From Zingiber officinale (lineage: Eukaryota; Streptophyta; Magnoliopsida; Zingiberales; Zingiberaceae), in contig NC_056002.1 in the NCBI RefSeq assembly GCF_018446385.1, positions 4,823,474-4,887,473 on the forward strand: a stretch of 64,000 bases of DNA. Direction: 5' to 3'. Both the position numbers and the translations under genes were made by a program. Below the pieces are notes generated by a model. It did not search any database and had not been told where the DNA came from. It saw only the letters and a program-made list of their open reading frames with translations. Below, piece after piece: positions 42,801 through 53,288 of the stretch (positions are counted from its first letter, which is position 1; the number at the start of each line of letters is the position of its first letter).

Positions 42801-43742
42801 GGGAAAAGTCCAAGCAGAGAGCTTGGCACTGGAAAAGTCCAAGTATGGAGACTTGGCACTGGAAAAGTCCAAGCAGGGAGCTTGGCACGCGAAAAGTCCA
42901 AGTATGGAGACTTGGCACGGGAAAAGTCCAAGTATGGAGACTTGCACGGAAGTCCCAGTGAGTGAAGCCAGGGGAAAGTCCTAACGGGAGGTTAGGCGGT
43001 TGGAAAGTCCCGTGAGTGAAGCCAGGGGAAAGTCCTAACTGGATGTTAGGCGTGTGAAAGTCCCGTGAGTGAAGCCGGGAGAAAGTCCTAACTGGATGTT
43101 AGGCGGTGGAAATCGTGAGTGCAGGTGAAAGTCCCGTGAGTGAAGCCGTGCAAGGGAAAATTCAGATGGATCGGGATGATGGGACTTGGTGTTGGAAAGT
43201 CCAAGTAGGTCAAGGGAGTGATCGGATACTTGGCACGGTGGAAAATCCAGATGGATCGAGGATGATCGGACATCTGGTGTGGAAAGTCTAAGTGGGTCAA
43301 AGGGATTGACCGACACTTGGTGGGAGTGCTAGCAGTCAAGGGAGTGACCAGATGCTAGGTATAATGTACCAACAGTCAAGATTGACCGGATGTTGGTTTG
43401 GACTTGGTTTGGGCGAAAACCATGAGTTGGATCGATCCGTGATCGATCCAGGCGATATATTCTCGATCGGTCCGGTGACCGATCGAAGACATCGAGTATA
43501 TCAGTGATAACCGATCGGTCCGTGACCGATCGTGAGTCGATCGGGTAAGCAGAGCGAGGCGAGAGGGGCCGATCGGGGACCGATCGATAAAGCCCGATCG
43601 ATCCCGCATCGATCAGAGTTCCTCGATCGGTCCGGGACCGATCAGAGGTTCGATCGGTCAGGGACGGAACAGAAGCGAAGGCTTCTTCCCTGATCGGTCC
43701 ACAGACCGATCAGGGTTCTAGCCGTTGCGACGCAACGGCTAG
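42801..43742. repeat. Stem-loop module array in the 5' LTR U3
   Basis: Consecutive short inverted repeats with changing stems: CCAAGC-agaga-GCTTGG (42810-42826), CCAAGT-atggag-ACTTGG (42839-42856, 30-bp repeats, five units), CCTAAC-tggat-GTTAGG (43034-43050), a nested CCAACA/TGTTGG stem enclosing GTCAA-ga-TTGAC (43369-43396) and GATCGGTC-caca-GACCGATC (43692-43711). The last is an 11-bp stem with a 3-base loop at 43718-43742, 27 bp before the TATA box. Confidence 0.85.
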
Positions 43743-43768
43743 TTTCTTCGCTGTTTCTCCGTCACAGG

Positions 43769-43775
43769 TATAAAG
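43769..43775 (+). promoter_or_regulatory. LTR TATA box
   Basis: TATAAAG in GTCACAGGTATAAAGGATCG, repeated in the 3' LTR at 48903-48909. Just upstream of a region that is nearly identical between the LTRs; the likely start of the element transcript is 25-35 bp downstream. Confidence 0.6.
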
Positions 43776-44324
43776 GATCGAGGGCATCTTCTGTGTTTGG
43801 TATTTTTCCTACTTTTCCTCTCTTCTGCTGAAGATTTGTGGGCTGCGATAAGAGCTCTGTTGAGTTCCTTCCGAAAGCTTCGCGTGAGCTTCCCCAACTA
43901 GAACAGCTGCTGCTGTTAGGGTTTTTGAAGCTGCTGCTTCATCTGGACTCCAGTCGACGAGAAAGCAAGATTGGTAGAGTGCTTGTGTATTCTTATTGTA
44001 TTTCTTGCTTATTCTTTGTACTTGTACTCCTGTTTGCTGTTGCAAATAAGTGTGGCGAGGTTTCTCCACCCAGAAGGAGTTTTTATTAGCCGGTTTTCCG
44101 GAGACTCATCCACCGACGGATTGATTGGGTTCGTCCACCTTACGGACACGCCAAGGAGTAGGAGCATCATCTCCGAACCTCGTACATAGCTGTGTTAAGG
44201 TTTGATATTCTTCCTTTCGTTTCTAGTTTATTTTTCCGCTGCGCTAACGAATTGTAGGAAGAAACGAGCGATTTGGGGAGGCTATTCACACCCCCTCTCT
44301 AGCCGTACGAAGGATCCTAACAAG

Positions 44325-44336
44325 TGGTATCAGAGC
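44325..44336 (+). other. Primer binding site of the gag-only element
   Basis: TGGTATCAGAGC two bases after the LTR, complementary to the 3' end of initiator tRNA-Met. Same site as in the SIRE element of this window. Confidence 0.88.
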
Positions 44337-44383
44337 CAGGTCGCTCTTCGTCGGATTCACACCCGTGGGAGCAAAGCTAGAGA

Positions 44384-45850
44384 ATGGATCTCTATGGAGA
44401 AGACGTCACCATTCCACCCTTCTACGAATGCGGCGACTTCGCGTATTGGAAGGTAAGGATGAAGTACTTTCTTATGACTAACATAATGAATTGGTTTTGT
44501 ATACAAGAAGGTTTTACTCCTCCGGTGGATAAGGAAGGAAAACCTCTTGAGAAGAAGGAGTGGACCAGAGAACAAATTCACAAATCCGAAATCAACGAAG
44601 AGGTAACGAGAATAATTGAATTTTCATTGCCTACTAACATCTTGTGTAAGATAGGTTACAACAATGCCAAGGAATTATGGGATAACTTGGCCAAGTACCA
44701 TGAGGAGAGCTCCACTTCAAATCATGAAGAGGAGACAAGTGAGTCATCAAGTAGCTCACATCATGGAGGAGAGGAATTAGAAGTTGAGGGTTACTCAACA
44801 TCTAAGGACGAAGAGGAGGAGAGTTCTTCTTCAAGTTCGGAGAAAGAAGAAGAAGCTTCTACCTCCGAAAGGGATGAAGAAGAGAGCTCGCATCCACCCT
44901 CAACCCTAGGTAACTCAAGCAATTTAAGTTCAATTAAATTACACATTATGTGCTTTGAGTGTAGGGAACATGGACATTACAAGAATAAGTGTCGGAAGAG
45001 GGTAAGAAAGACTCCACCGGCGCCAAAGGTCAAGGAAGCCGGAGTCCCGAAACGCAAGGGCAAGGAGCACATCGTGTGCTTCCAATGCAAGTAAAGGGGA
45101 CACTATAGGAGCCATTGTCCGAGGGGGAGGCAACCTCACAAGGGCAAGAGACCGGGCACATCGATAGGGAGAGCTAAGGCAAATCCTAAGGTAACCTCTA
45201 AGGTTCATTTTTACAATTCTAATAAAATGCATGCTAGGAATTTTATTGCACTTGTCGATAATAACAAGCATGATAACCTTAGGAATCAATACATGTGCTT
45301 AGGAGCTAAACATGTGAGTCTAGATAAGGATAATTCTAGAAAGGCTAACCCTAGGATCAACCCATCTAAGGCTAAGGATAACCTAGGTAGGAATCCTAAA
45401 TCAACTAGACACATGCCTAGGAACACCTCAAGAAAGAATGACAAATCAAAACTTGAGGTATTAGAGAAAGAAAATCAAATCTTGAGGTCAAGACTTGACT
45501 CTCTAGAAAAGGCTCTTAAGGATTTGACTCTAGGGTTTAAGGGTCAAAAACCAATGTCCAAGGACAAGAAAGGTTTGGGTCACAAATCTAAGTCCCAAGT
45601 GGTCAAGCCCACTTATCACAATGTTCCATTCGATTATGGAACAAAACCTAGGGCTAGGAAGACCACCACCAAGATCACAAGGGGAGTCACCCCTAGAGTT
45701 GATCTTGATGAGTCCCAAATGACCAAGGCTTCAAAGCCTAAGAGGGTCATTAGGAGGGTTGCTAGGGAAGTTATCCCTAGTGAATATTTAGTGAATCCAA
45801 TGAGCTCAAATAGGTATTGGGTTCCTAGGAGCATCTTCTTTACCCCATAA
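44384..45850 (+). pseudogene. gag: Gag of the gag-only element, one in-frame stop
   Basis: One 489-codon frame from MDLYGEDVTIPPFYECGDFA to a TAA at 45848-45850, interrupted only by a TAA at 45092-45094. Order: DUF4219/UBN2-like capsid start (FAYWKVRMKYFLMTNIMNWF, NAKELWDNLAKYHEES), an acidic Ser/Glu-rich linker (residues about 110-180), a first CCHC knuckle CFECREHGHYKNKC, a second knuckle CFQCK-stop-RGHYRSHC, then a basic region with a short coiled coil (LEVLEKENQILRSRLDSLEK) and a conserved-looking C-terminus. The stop lies exactly within the second knuckle. Either a nonsense mutation in this copy or a readthrough site; a mutation is likelier. Relationship to the SIRE gag is evident from the shared N-terminal motifs. 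Confidence 0.8.
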
Positions 45851-47686
45851 ATGGGTTAGAGAGTGTCAACTCCAATAAGAAGGGTAGTTAACCCAACTTT
45901 GAGGAAATTGACACTCAAGGAGCATTTTCAAGGTTTTGTGAACCTTTGAAAATGAAAAAGAATTATTATTTACTCCTTGAAGAGTAAATTGTGCCATATT
46001 TGAAAAATATCGATTTTAATCTTATTTGGCACAATTTAAGAAAACCTAGAGAAATACCATAATTGGGATTTTGGTTTTCTCTTAGGGATATATGGGCAAT
46101 CTAGGGTTAGATTTTAGGTTAGCAAAGTGGTTAAGGATACTTAGATAGGTAATCTAGGTATATTTATTTATGCTAAATCTTGCCATGATTGTTTGCCCTC
46201 ACATGTCATGACATCATGTTTAGTTTTATTATCATTTGAAATGTCATGATAATGCTTAGGCTAGTTTATATGTCATGCTTTATTCAAGTTTTCAAACTTT
46301 ATGCCATGACATCATGACATTGGCACATGTTTTTACTTATGATATCATTATATGCCATGTCATCATCTCTTGCATTGTAATCAATGAAATTGATTTAAGG
46401 ACAAACATATAATTTGATATTGAGATCAAATTGGTGTTTAGAAAATACATGAGATCTTAGCCTAAGTTGACCTTAATCCATATCTCACATCAAATTGACT
46501 TGAATGTGGTTTGATACACCTTAGATGTGTGTGAGATATTAGGATCATGAGTTAGGATCAAGGTGCATAGTCCTTGTACCTAGATGACCCTAATTCAAGA
46601 AATTAAGGATCATAGGGAAAGCTTGTGTACAAGTCATGTACATCTAGCCCTAAGATTATGGTCCTAAATTCAAATGATTTTAAAAGCATTTTAAAATTGA
46701 TTTGAAAAACCTTGATGAAGCTTTCCTAGTGATAGCATTCATCATTGAACATTGTGATACAAAGTTGAGTTAAACTTGAACTATTTCAAAGTTTTTGAAC
46801 TTTGTATCAAGATTTGAAAATGGAAGTTATTTTCATAGAAAACTATTTTTCCATGATAGTGTATGATATGAGGAATGTATCATCAAAGTTTCGTAATTTT
46901 TGGAATTTTCTGTAATTTTCTGTGAGTTTCTGAAATTCTCCCAGAGAGAAAATCAGAAATCTCTGATTTCAGAGGCTGGATCGGTCACCGGACCGATCCA
47001 GGGAAGGCTGGATCGGTCTGGGGACCGATCCAGAGGGGTCCTGATCGGTCCGGTGACCGATCAGGGCGTGCTGAATTTCTGATTTTTCAGCTGTTGTCTG
47101 AAATTTCAGTTATGGAAGTGGTGTTTTTGGATTTCTAAAGATTTGGAACTCACAAAGACATTGTTGGTGCAATGGTCAAGGGGGAGTTGACCTTTAGGGG
47201 GAGTTTTACCTAATTGTCAAGGGGAAGTTGACTTTTAGGGGGAGTTTTTACTCCTTAAGACTTTTGAGGATTAGTGATATGGGATTATCACTAAGTTGAT
47301 TGTTGAGTTTAGTATCAAGGGGGAAATTAAGAGTTTCAATGAAAGGTATGGGACTTTCATTAGGAAGAAACTCTTGACCTTGATACCCTCCTTTTTCTTT
47401 TTGATGTGTGTCAAAAAGGGGAGAGTGTTCATTGGAGAATTATTGGAGAACCCAAGTTAGGTTATCGGGTTAACCTAAGCTAGAGGAAGAACATTGGAAT
47501 TCTTTTTGATGTATGTCAAAAAGGGGGAGAATTATTGGAGAACCCAAGTTAGGTTATCGGGTTAACCTAAGGGGAGAATGTCCAGAGAATGTTCAAGAAA
47601 TGAACATTGGACATTGGAAGATGGTTGGAAAACCTAAGTTAGGTTATCGGGTTAACCTAACTTGATTATGGGTTTTGTCAAACATC
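45851..47686. other. Non-coding interior of the gag-only element
   Basis: About 1.8 kb with no pol motifs in any frame. It holds three interrupted palindromes of the GGATCGGTC-accg-GACCGATCC type (46978-47070) and three copies of AGTTAGGTTATCGGGTTAAC in 47455-47665, accompanied by TTGATGTRTGTCAAAAAGGG. The last 530 bp repeat CAAGGGGGAGTTGACC motifs. Confidence 0.75.
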
Positions 47687-47700
47687 AAAAAGGGGGAGAT
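47687..47700 (+). other. Polypurine tract of the gag-only element
   Basis: AAAAAGGGGGAGAT directly before the 3' LTR start TGTTGG. Confidence 0.85.
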
Positions 47701-49457
47701 TGTTGGTGCAACCTTAGGTCAAGGTTGACCTGGTTGACCCGACTCGAGGTGATTTGACTCGAGTTGTATTTTGATGTTTGACTTGGGAAGATTGTCGGTG
47801 CAACCTTAGGTCAAGGTTGACCTAGTTGAGTTGCATGTTGATGTTTGACACTCGTGAGAGAGTTCTATTCTTGATATGGGACAAGAATAGATGTTTGGGA
47901 GGTTGTTGGTGCAACCGTAGGTCAAGGTTGACCTGGTTGACCTGATTTGGGAAAAGTCCAAGCAGGGAGCTTGGCACTGGAAAAGTCCAAGTATGGAGAC
48001 TTGGCACTGGAAAAGTCCAAGCAGGGAGCTTGGCACGCGAAAAGTCCAAGTATGGAGACTTGGCACGGGAAAAGTCCAAGTATGGAGACTTGGCACGGAG
48101 AAGTCCTGGTGAGTGAAGCCAGGCAGTGGGAAAGTCCTAACTGGGATGTTAGGCAGTTGGAAAGTCCTGGTGAGTGAAGCCAGGCAGTGGGAAAGTCCTA
48201 ACTGGGATGTTAGGCAGTTGGAAAGTCCTGGTGAGTGAAGCCAGAGGAGAAAGTCCTAATTGGGATGTTAGGCAATGTGGGAAATGAGTGAGTGAAGCTG
48301 TGAAAGTCCCGTGAGTGAAGCCGCAAGGAAAATTCAGATGGATCGGGATGATCGGACTTCCGGTGTTGGAAAGTCCAAGTAGGTCAAGGGAGTGATCGGA
48401 TACTTGGCAGTGGAAAATCCAGATGGATCGGGATGATCGGACATCGGTGTGGAAAGTCTAAGTGGGTCAAAGGATTGACCGGACACTTAGCGGGAGTGCT
48501 AGCGGTCAAGGAGTGACCGGATGCTAGGCATAATGTACCAACAGTCAAGATTGACCGGATGTTGGTTTGGACTTGGTTTGGGCGAAACCATGAGTCGGAT
48601 CGATCCGTGATCGATCCAAAGCCTATCAGGTGATCAGATGCTCGCGGTGAAGACGCGGAGCATATCAGGATAACCGATCGGTCCGGTGACCGATCGAGTC
48701 GATCGTGTAACAGAGCGAGGCGCAGAGGGGCTGATCGGTCGGGACCGATCAGACAAAGCCCGATCGGTGGACCAATCAGAGGTTCCCCGATCGGTCCATG
48801 GACCGATCAGGGACGAAACGAAGCGAAGCCATCTTCCCTGATCGGTCGGTTCTAGCCGTTGCGACGCAACGGCTAGTTTCTTCGCTGTTTCTCCGTCACA
48901 GGTATAAAGGATCGAGGGCATCTTCTGTGTTTGGTATTTTTCCTACTTTTCCTCTCTTCTGCTGAAGATTTGTGGGCTGCGATAAGAGCTCTGTTGAGTT
49001 CCTTCCGAAAGCTTCGCGTGAGCTTCCCCAACTAGAACAGCTGCTGCTGTTAGGGTTTTTGAAGCTGCTGCTTCATCTGGACTCCAGTCGACGAGAAAGC
49101 AAGATTGGTAGAGTGCTTGTGTATTCTTATTGTATTTCTTGCTTATTCTTTGTACTTGTACTCCTGTTTGCTGTTGCAAATAAGTGTGGCGAGGTTTCTC
49201 CACCCAGAAGGAGTTTTTATTAGCCGGTTTTCCGGGGACTCATCCACCGACGGATTGATTGGGTTCGTCCACCTTACGGACACGCCGAGGAGTAGGAGCA
49301 TCATCTCCGAACCTCGTACATAGCTGTGTTAAGGTTTGATATTCTTCCTTTCGTTTCTAGTTTATTTTTCCGCTGCGCTAACGAATTGTAGGAAGAAACG
49401 AGCGATTTGGGGCGGCTATTCACACCCCCCTCTCTAGCCGTACGAAGGATCCTAACA
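47701..49457 (+). repeat. 3' LTR of the gag-only element
   Basis: 1757 bp with the same order of parts as the 5' LTR: triplicated start, stem-loop array (47941-48876) and TATA box (48903-48909). In the array this copy reads CCTGG-tgagtgaag-CCAGG (48105-48123) where the 5' LTR mostly reads CCCGTGAGTGAAGCC, i.e. bases are missing in one of them. Confidence 0.9.
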
Positions 49458-49462
49458 ATAAC

Positions 49463-49737
49463 CCTCTTTGCATTCGGAATCAATGTCGGAATATATCATC
49501 AAGATATATTGACTCATCAGAAAAGTAATCATTGAAAAGACGAGCATGTCTAAATTTACGATCTCGATTCAAATATCTTCTCCTCTGTGTTCTGTTAGAA
49601 CTTTGAGCTCTTTGACGTACCATTTGTTGTTGCTCATATAGTCGGAGTATTTTTTGTTCATCTATATCTTCCGTATCTTCTATCAATTTATTTCTCCAAA
49701 ATTTATGAAACATAGATCGATCTGGATTTTTAACCAT
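49463..49737 (-). pseudogene. PIF/Harbinger transposase, N-terminal part
   Basis: MVKNPDRSMFHKFWRNKLIE … RRRYLNRDRKFRHARLFNDYFSDESIYLDDIFR, the typical N-terminus of plant HARBI1-like proteins (RDR…HERLFNDYF). The frame is cut at the ATAAC duplication and resumes at 42547 across the gag-only element. With the C-terminal part, most of the nuclease can be accounted for. Confidence 0.85.
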
Positions 49738-50055
49738 TTGAAATAAATTGAGATATTTTTGTGGTTGAAAGAAGTAGAGAATTGAGAAAATAATAAGAAG
49801 AATAAAAAGGTAAGAGAATATATTTATAGATAACTTTTTAAATAAAAATAATAATAATTAACTGTTGAATAACAACTAAAAGTTAGGAATGATTCGAACG
49901 GCTAAAAGAAATTAACGTTTCCTAAGTTTTTTTAATATTTTAATATTTTTATTTTAAAATAAAAATAAAAATATTTAATAATTAAAAAAAACAATAAAAG
50001 AAGTGGCTCCGTAAACTCACAATTAACAAAGGAACCCTCCACTACGAGAGGATGA
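49738..50055. other. AT-rich spacer
   Basis: Upstream flank of the PIF transposase, up to the hAT target site. GTGGCTCC at about 50003 and GGAGCCAC just right of the hAT element (54879-54886) form an inverted pair that could be an older inverted-repeat element split by the hAT insertion. Confidence 0.3.
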
Positions 50056-50911
50056 GAGGGAGCAAGGGGCGGAGCTAGGCCCCTTATAACAGGTGGGGCA
50101 ATGAATGTCATTGTTGATAATGAAGTTGGTGAACTTTTGATCCTCAATGATATGATACAAATATAAACAGAAGTTACATTAATGACTAATGAGCATAAAT
50201 TTTTTTGATAAATTTATACAGTATCAAAAAAGACAGTTACTCAGGAAAGATGAAGCATCATTCACCAGGTCATAGTACAATTCTGTAACTTAATTGATTA
50301 AGCAACTAAACCCACATGAAGATTTGGTACTTTGTATCACACAATGTAAAATAGTAATTCTGAACCTCAAAATAGAATTTGTTAACCAATTTGGTGATGG
50401 ATATGAATCTAATAAATTCAATTGGGAAAGAATTGGAAAAAGTAAGCTAGTTATATAGTGGTAAAAACTAAGTAAATAAGCTAGTTGAGAAATTTCTGAC
50501 CTTGAACATCTTTTGTAAGAATTTGCATATAACAGAAGATAAATAACTTTGTATGTGATTCTATTAGATACAGAAGGTAAGCCAAAGAAAAGAAGGAAGC
50601 ACCTTAATAACATGATTAGTAGAAATGACAACTCTCAATTGTTGTTTTCTTGCATAGATCAAAGAAAATCAGCTGGAAAATTAAGTAAAGGGTTAAGTTC
50701 CTGTATTTAACATCAGCCACAATATAAAAGTTTTTTAGGATTAAAAGGCCTTACAATAAGCTTGTAGCCATATCTGAAATTTGAATGACTTAACAGATAC
50801 AATACACAAAATTTTTCTCTGTCCAGAATTGCGAAGCTAGCCCCCTTATATCAAGTGGAGCAAAATATTTAAAGCACAATATATTATACAAAAATTACAT
50901 AACAAAATATT

Positions 50912-53288
50912 TTACAAGAATTCCCTACGAGTACACATATTTTGAAAACGACGCAATATTAATTCATTGTCAATTGTATCAAAAACTTCTTTTTCAATAA
51001 AAGTAACCAAACAATCATTCAGTCACCGATCTCCCATTCGATTTCGAAGTCGATTTTTCACAATCTTCATAGCAGAAAATGTCCTTTCCACAGTTGCTGT
51101 AGCCACCGGTAACACAAGTGCAAGTTTAATAAGCTTATACACCAATGGATATACAATATCTCTTCTTGTTTCAACTAATTCTCTCGCAAGACTTCCTATT
51201 CCTTTCAAATTTGCAAACTCTTTACTGGAGTTCATATCCATAAAATAATTATCAAGCTGATTACCTAATGCCAGAATCTCAACTGATGAAAAATCTGCGG
51301 GATAAAACTTAGCAAATTGAAGCAACTTTTCCTTGTCAAAAGCAGAAAACAAATTTTCTGGGCTAAGACATTCCATACAAAGAAGCAATTCAGTATTTAC
51401 TTCTGTAAATCGATCATTAAGCTCTTGAAGTTGCATATCCAAGACTTCATAAAATAAACTAACCTTGTAGTACTGTAAATAGGTAACAACTGGAGCTTTA
51501 CGTCTTGATCTACCCTTGAGAACACGAACTTCATTCATGTCTGGAATTACAATATCATGGCAATTACAAAACATCATTACTTCATTCAATAAATCATCCC
51601 AACCATTATCTCTCATCAATTGCAATCTCTTTTTTGAGATTTTAACTTGTATCATGGCATTGACAATATCTTGATTCTTTCTCTGCAAAATCTGGGAAAG
51701 TTCATTTGTAACACCCAAAATGCTCTTCAGTAAATGCAAAGTGAAAGCAAAATCAAATGTTTCTAAAGAATCCAAAAGACCAGCAGCTTCAGCCTTTTGT
51801 TCTGAATGAGCACCATCTTCCACTACATATTCTAAAACATCAAGAACAATGGGAAAATGCACAATTAAACTCATCAATGTGCCATAATGTGAACCCCAAC
51901 GAGTATCACCAGCTTTTTTAAGCCCAGATTCTTGATTTAAGCCACGACCACTGAAAATTTCTCCATTTCCAAGTGCTTTTTTAACTTCAGCCATTCGTTT
52001 CTCTCGAAAGATATCTTGTCTTTTACATGAACCTCCAACTACTTTAACTACAATAGCAACCAAATTAAATAGAGAAGCAACTTGGAGATGATTTTTTGCT
52101 ACTGCAACAATAGTAAGTTGCAGTTGATGTGCAAGACAATGAACATAATATGCAAAAGGATTATCTTTCAAAATCAAACTTTTGAGCCCATTAAACTCTC
52201 CTCTCATATTACTTGCACCGTCATATCCTTGTCCTCTAATTCTAGCTATACTCAATCCATAATATGAAAGTAGTGACTCTATAGCTTTTTTTAGTGACAG
52301 GGAAGAAGTATCACCAACATGAACAATCCCAAAAAAACGTTCAACAACAATGCCTCTCAAATTTACATAACGTAAAGCAATAGCCATTTGTTCTTTATCT
52401 GATATATCGCGTGATTCATCAACTAATATGGCAAACACTTCATCTCCAAGTTCATTCAATATGACATTTGTAGTCTCAAGACAAGCAACATTTACAATAT
52501 CTTTTTGAATTTCAGGAGAAGTTAATTGATTATTTTCCGAAGCATTTTGTAAAACTGCATTCTTTATATCTTCATTATGATCTGCAATGAATTTCAAAAG
52601 TTCAAGAAAATTACCTTGATTAAATGAACTTTCAGATTCATTATGCCCCCGAAAAGCTAACCCCTGGCGTAACAAAAATCGTATGCAATCAACTGAAGCA
52701 GTTAACCTGACTCTATAAAGATTGCGAGCTTGCTCTGTTTGCCTGGTAAGAGCAACTTCAATGTGTTGACTTTCTTTCATCAAATCTACACATTTCTGCC
52801 AAGCTTGATTATGTGCGCTATTTGAACTTCCAACATGTTTAACAAAAATCTCCTTTTTTTTTCCAATTAATAAACCCAACTGAAGTAAATAAATCTCCAC
52901 CTACTTGTTTTCCAAAATCTGGTCGGAATAAGTAGCAACACAAACAGAATGCAGCATCTTTACTTATGCTATATTCTAACCAATTTCCAAATTCATTAAA
53001 CCAAGATGGACAAAATCTTCTTGATGCTTTACTGATTTTTCTTTGTGGAAAATTATGATTGCGAGGTTGACAAGGTCCTTTTTGCAGGTAAGCTCTTCTC
53101 ACTTTTTCCCGATCATTAGGATCATAGTTTGAAATCTTTACCCGTAACCCAGGATCTGATTGAAGATCATCCAAATTGATTTCAACTCGAAATATTTTTA
53201 AGGGAACATGTTGTAACTCTAGATTACTTTTTTCTCTTTGACTTGTTTCTTCATTTACCATTGACTTTCTTTTAAAAAATTTATCCAT
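50912..53288 (-). pseudogene. hAT transposase, TTF zinc finger / DUF4371 / dimerisation type
   Basis: ZMYM1-like transposase starting MDKFFKRKSM (53288). A TTF-type zinc finger (PSWFNEFGNWLEYSISKDAA, CLCCYLF) is followed by DUF4371 and the RNase H-like core (FAILVDESRDISDKEQMAI; GQGYDGASNMRG; YVHCLAHQLQLT; DTRWGSHYGTL) and the C-terminal dimerisation motif (ATVERTFSAMKIVKNRLRNRMGD). Two lesions: the zinc-finger frame and the 625-codon main frame (51023-52900) are offset by one base at a run of nine A (minus; plus 52854-52862), and a TGA at 51023-51025 replaces the Trp that normally follows MGDQ, cutting the last 37 residues. Otherwise well kept, so inactivation is recent, or the A-run shift is a sequencing error. 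Confidence 0.87.

Larger units (their letters stand above)
42553..44322 (+). repeat. 5' LTR of the gag-only element
   Basis: 1770 bp, TGTTGGTGCA … CCTAACA. The first 230 bp contain three diverged copies of the LTR start (TTGGTGCAACC…GTCAAGGTTGACCT at 42553, 42645 and 42759). These are followed by the stem-loop array (42801-43742), a TATA box and a 550-bp R/U5 part nearly identical to the 3' LTR. Confidence 0.9.
42553..49457 (+). mobile_element. Gag-only copia-type LTR element (TR-GAG-like), TSD ATAAC
   Basis: Complete 6905-bp element: 5' LTR, PBS for tRNA-iMet, a single gag frame, 1.8 kb of non-coding sequence, purine tract and 3' LTR. Target duplications ATAAC are at 42548-42552 and 49458-49462. 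There is no trace of protease, integrase or RT, so it must use enzymes from another copia element. Gag-only LTR elements are known in plants as TR-GAG. LTRs are very similar over long stretches, so insertion is recent. It splits a PIF/Harbinger transposase gene. Confidence 0.93.
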
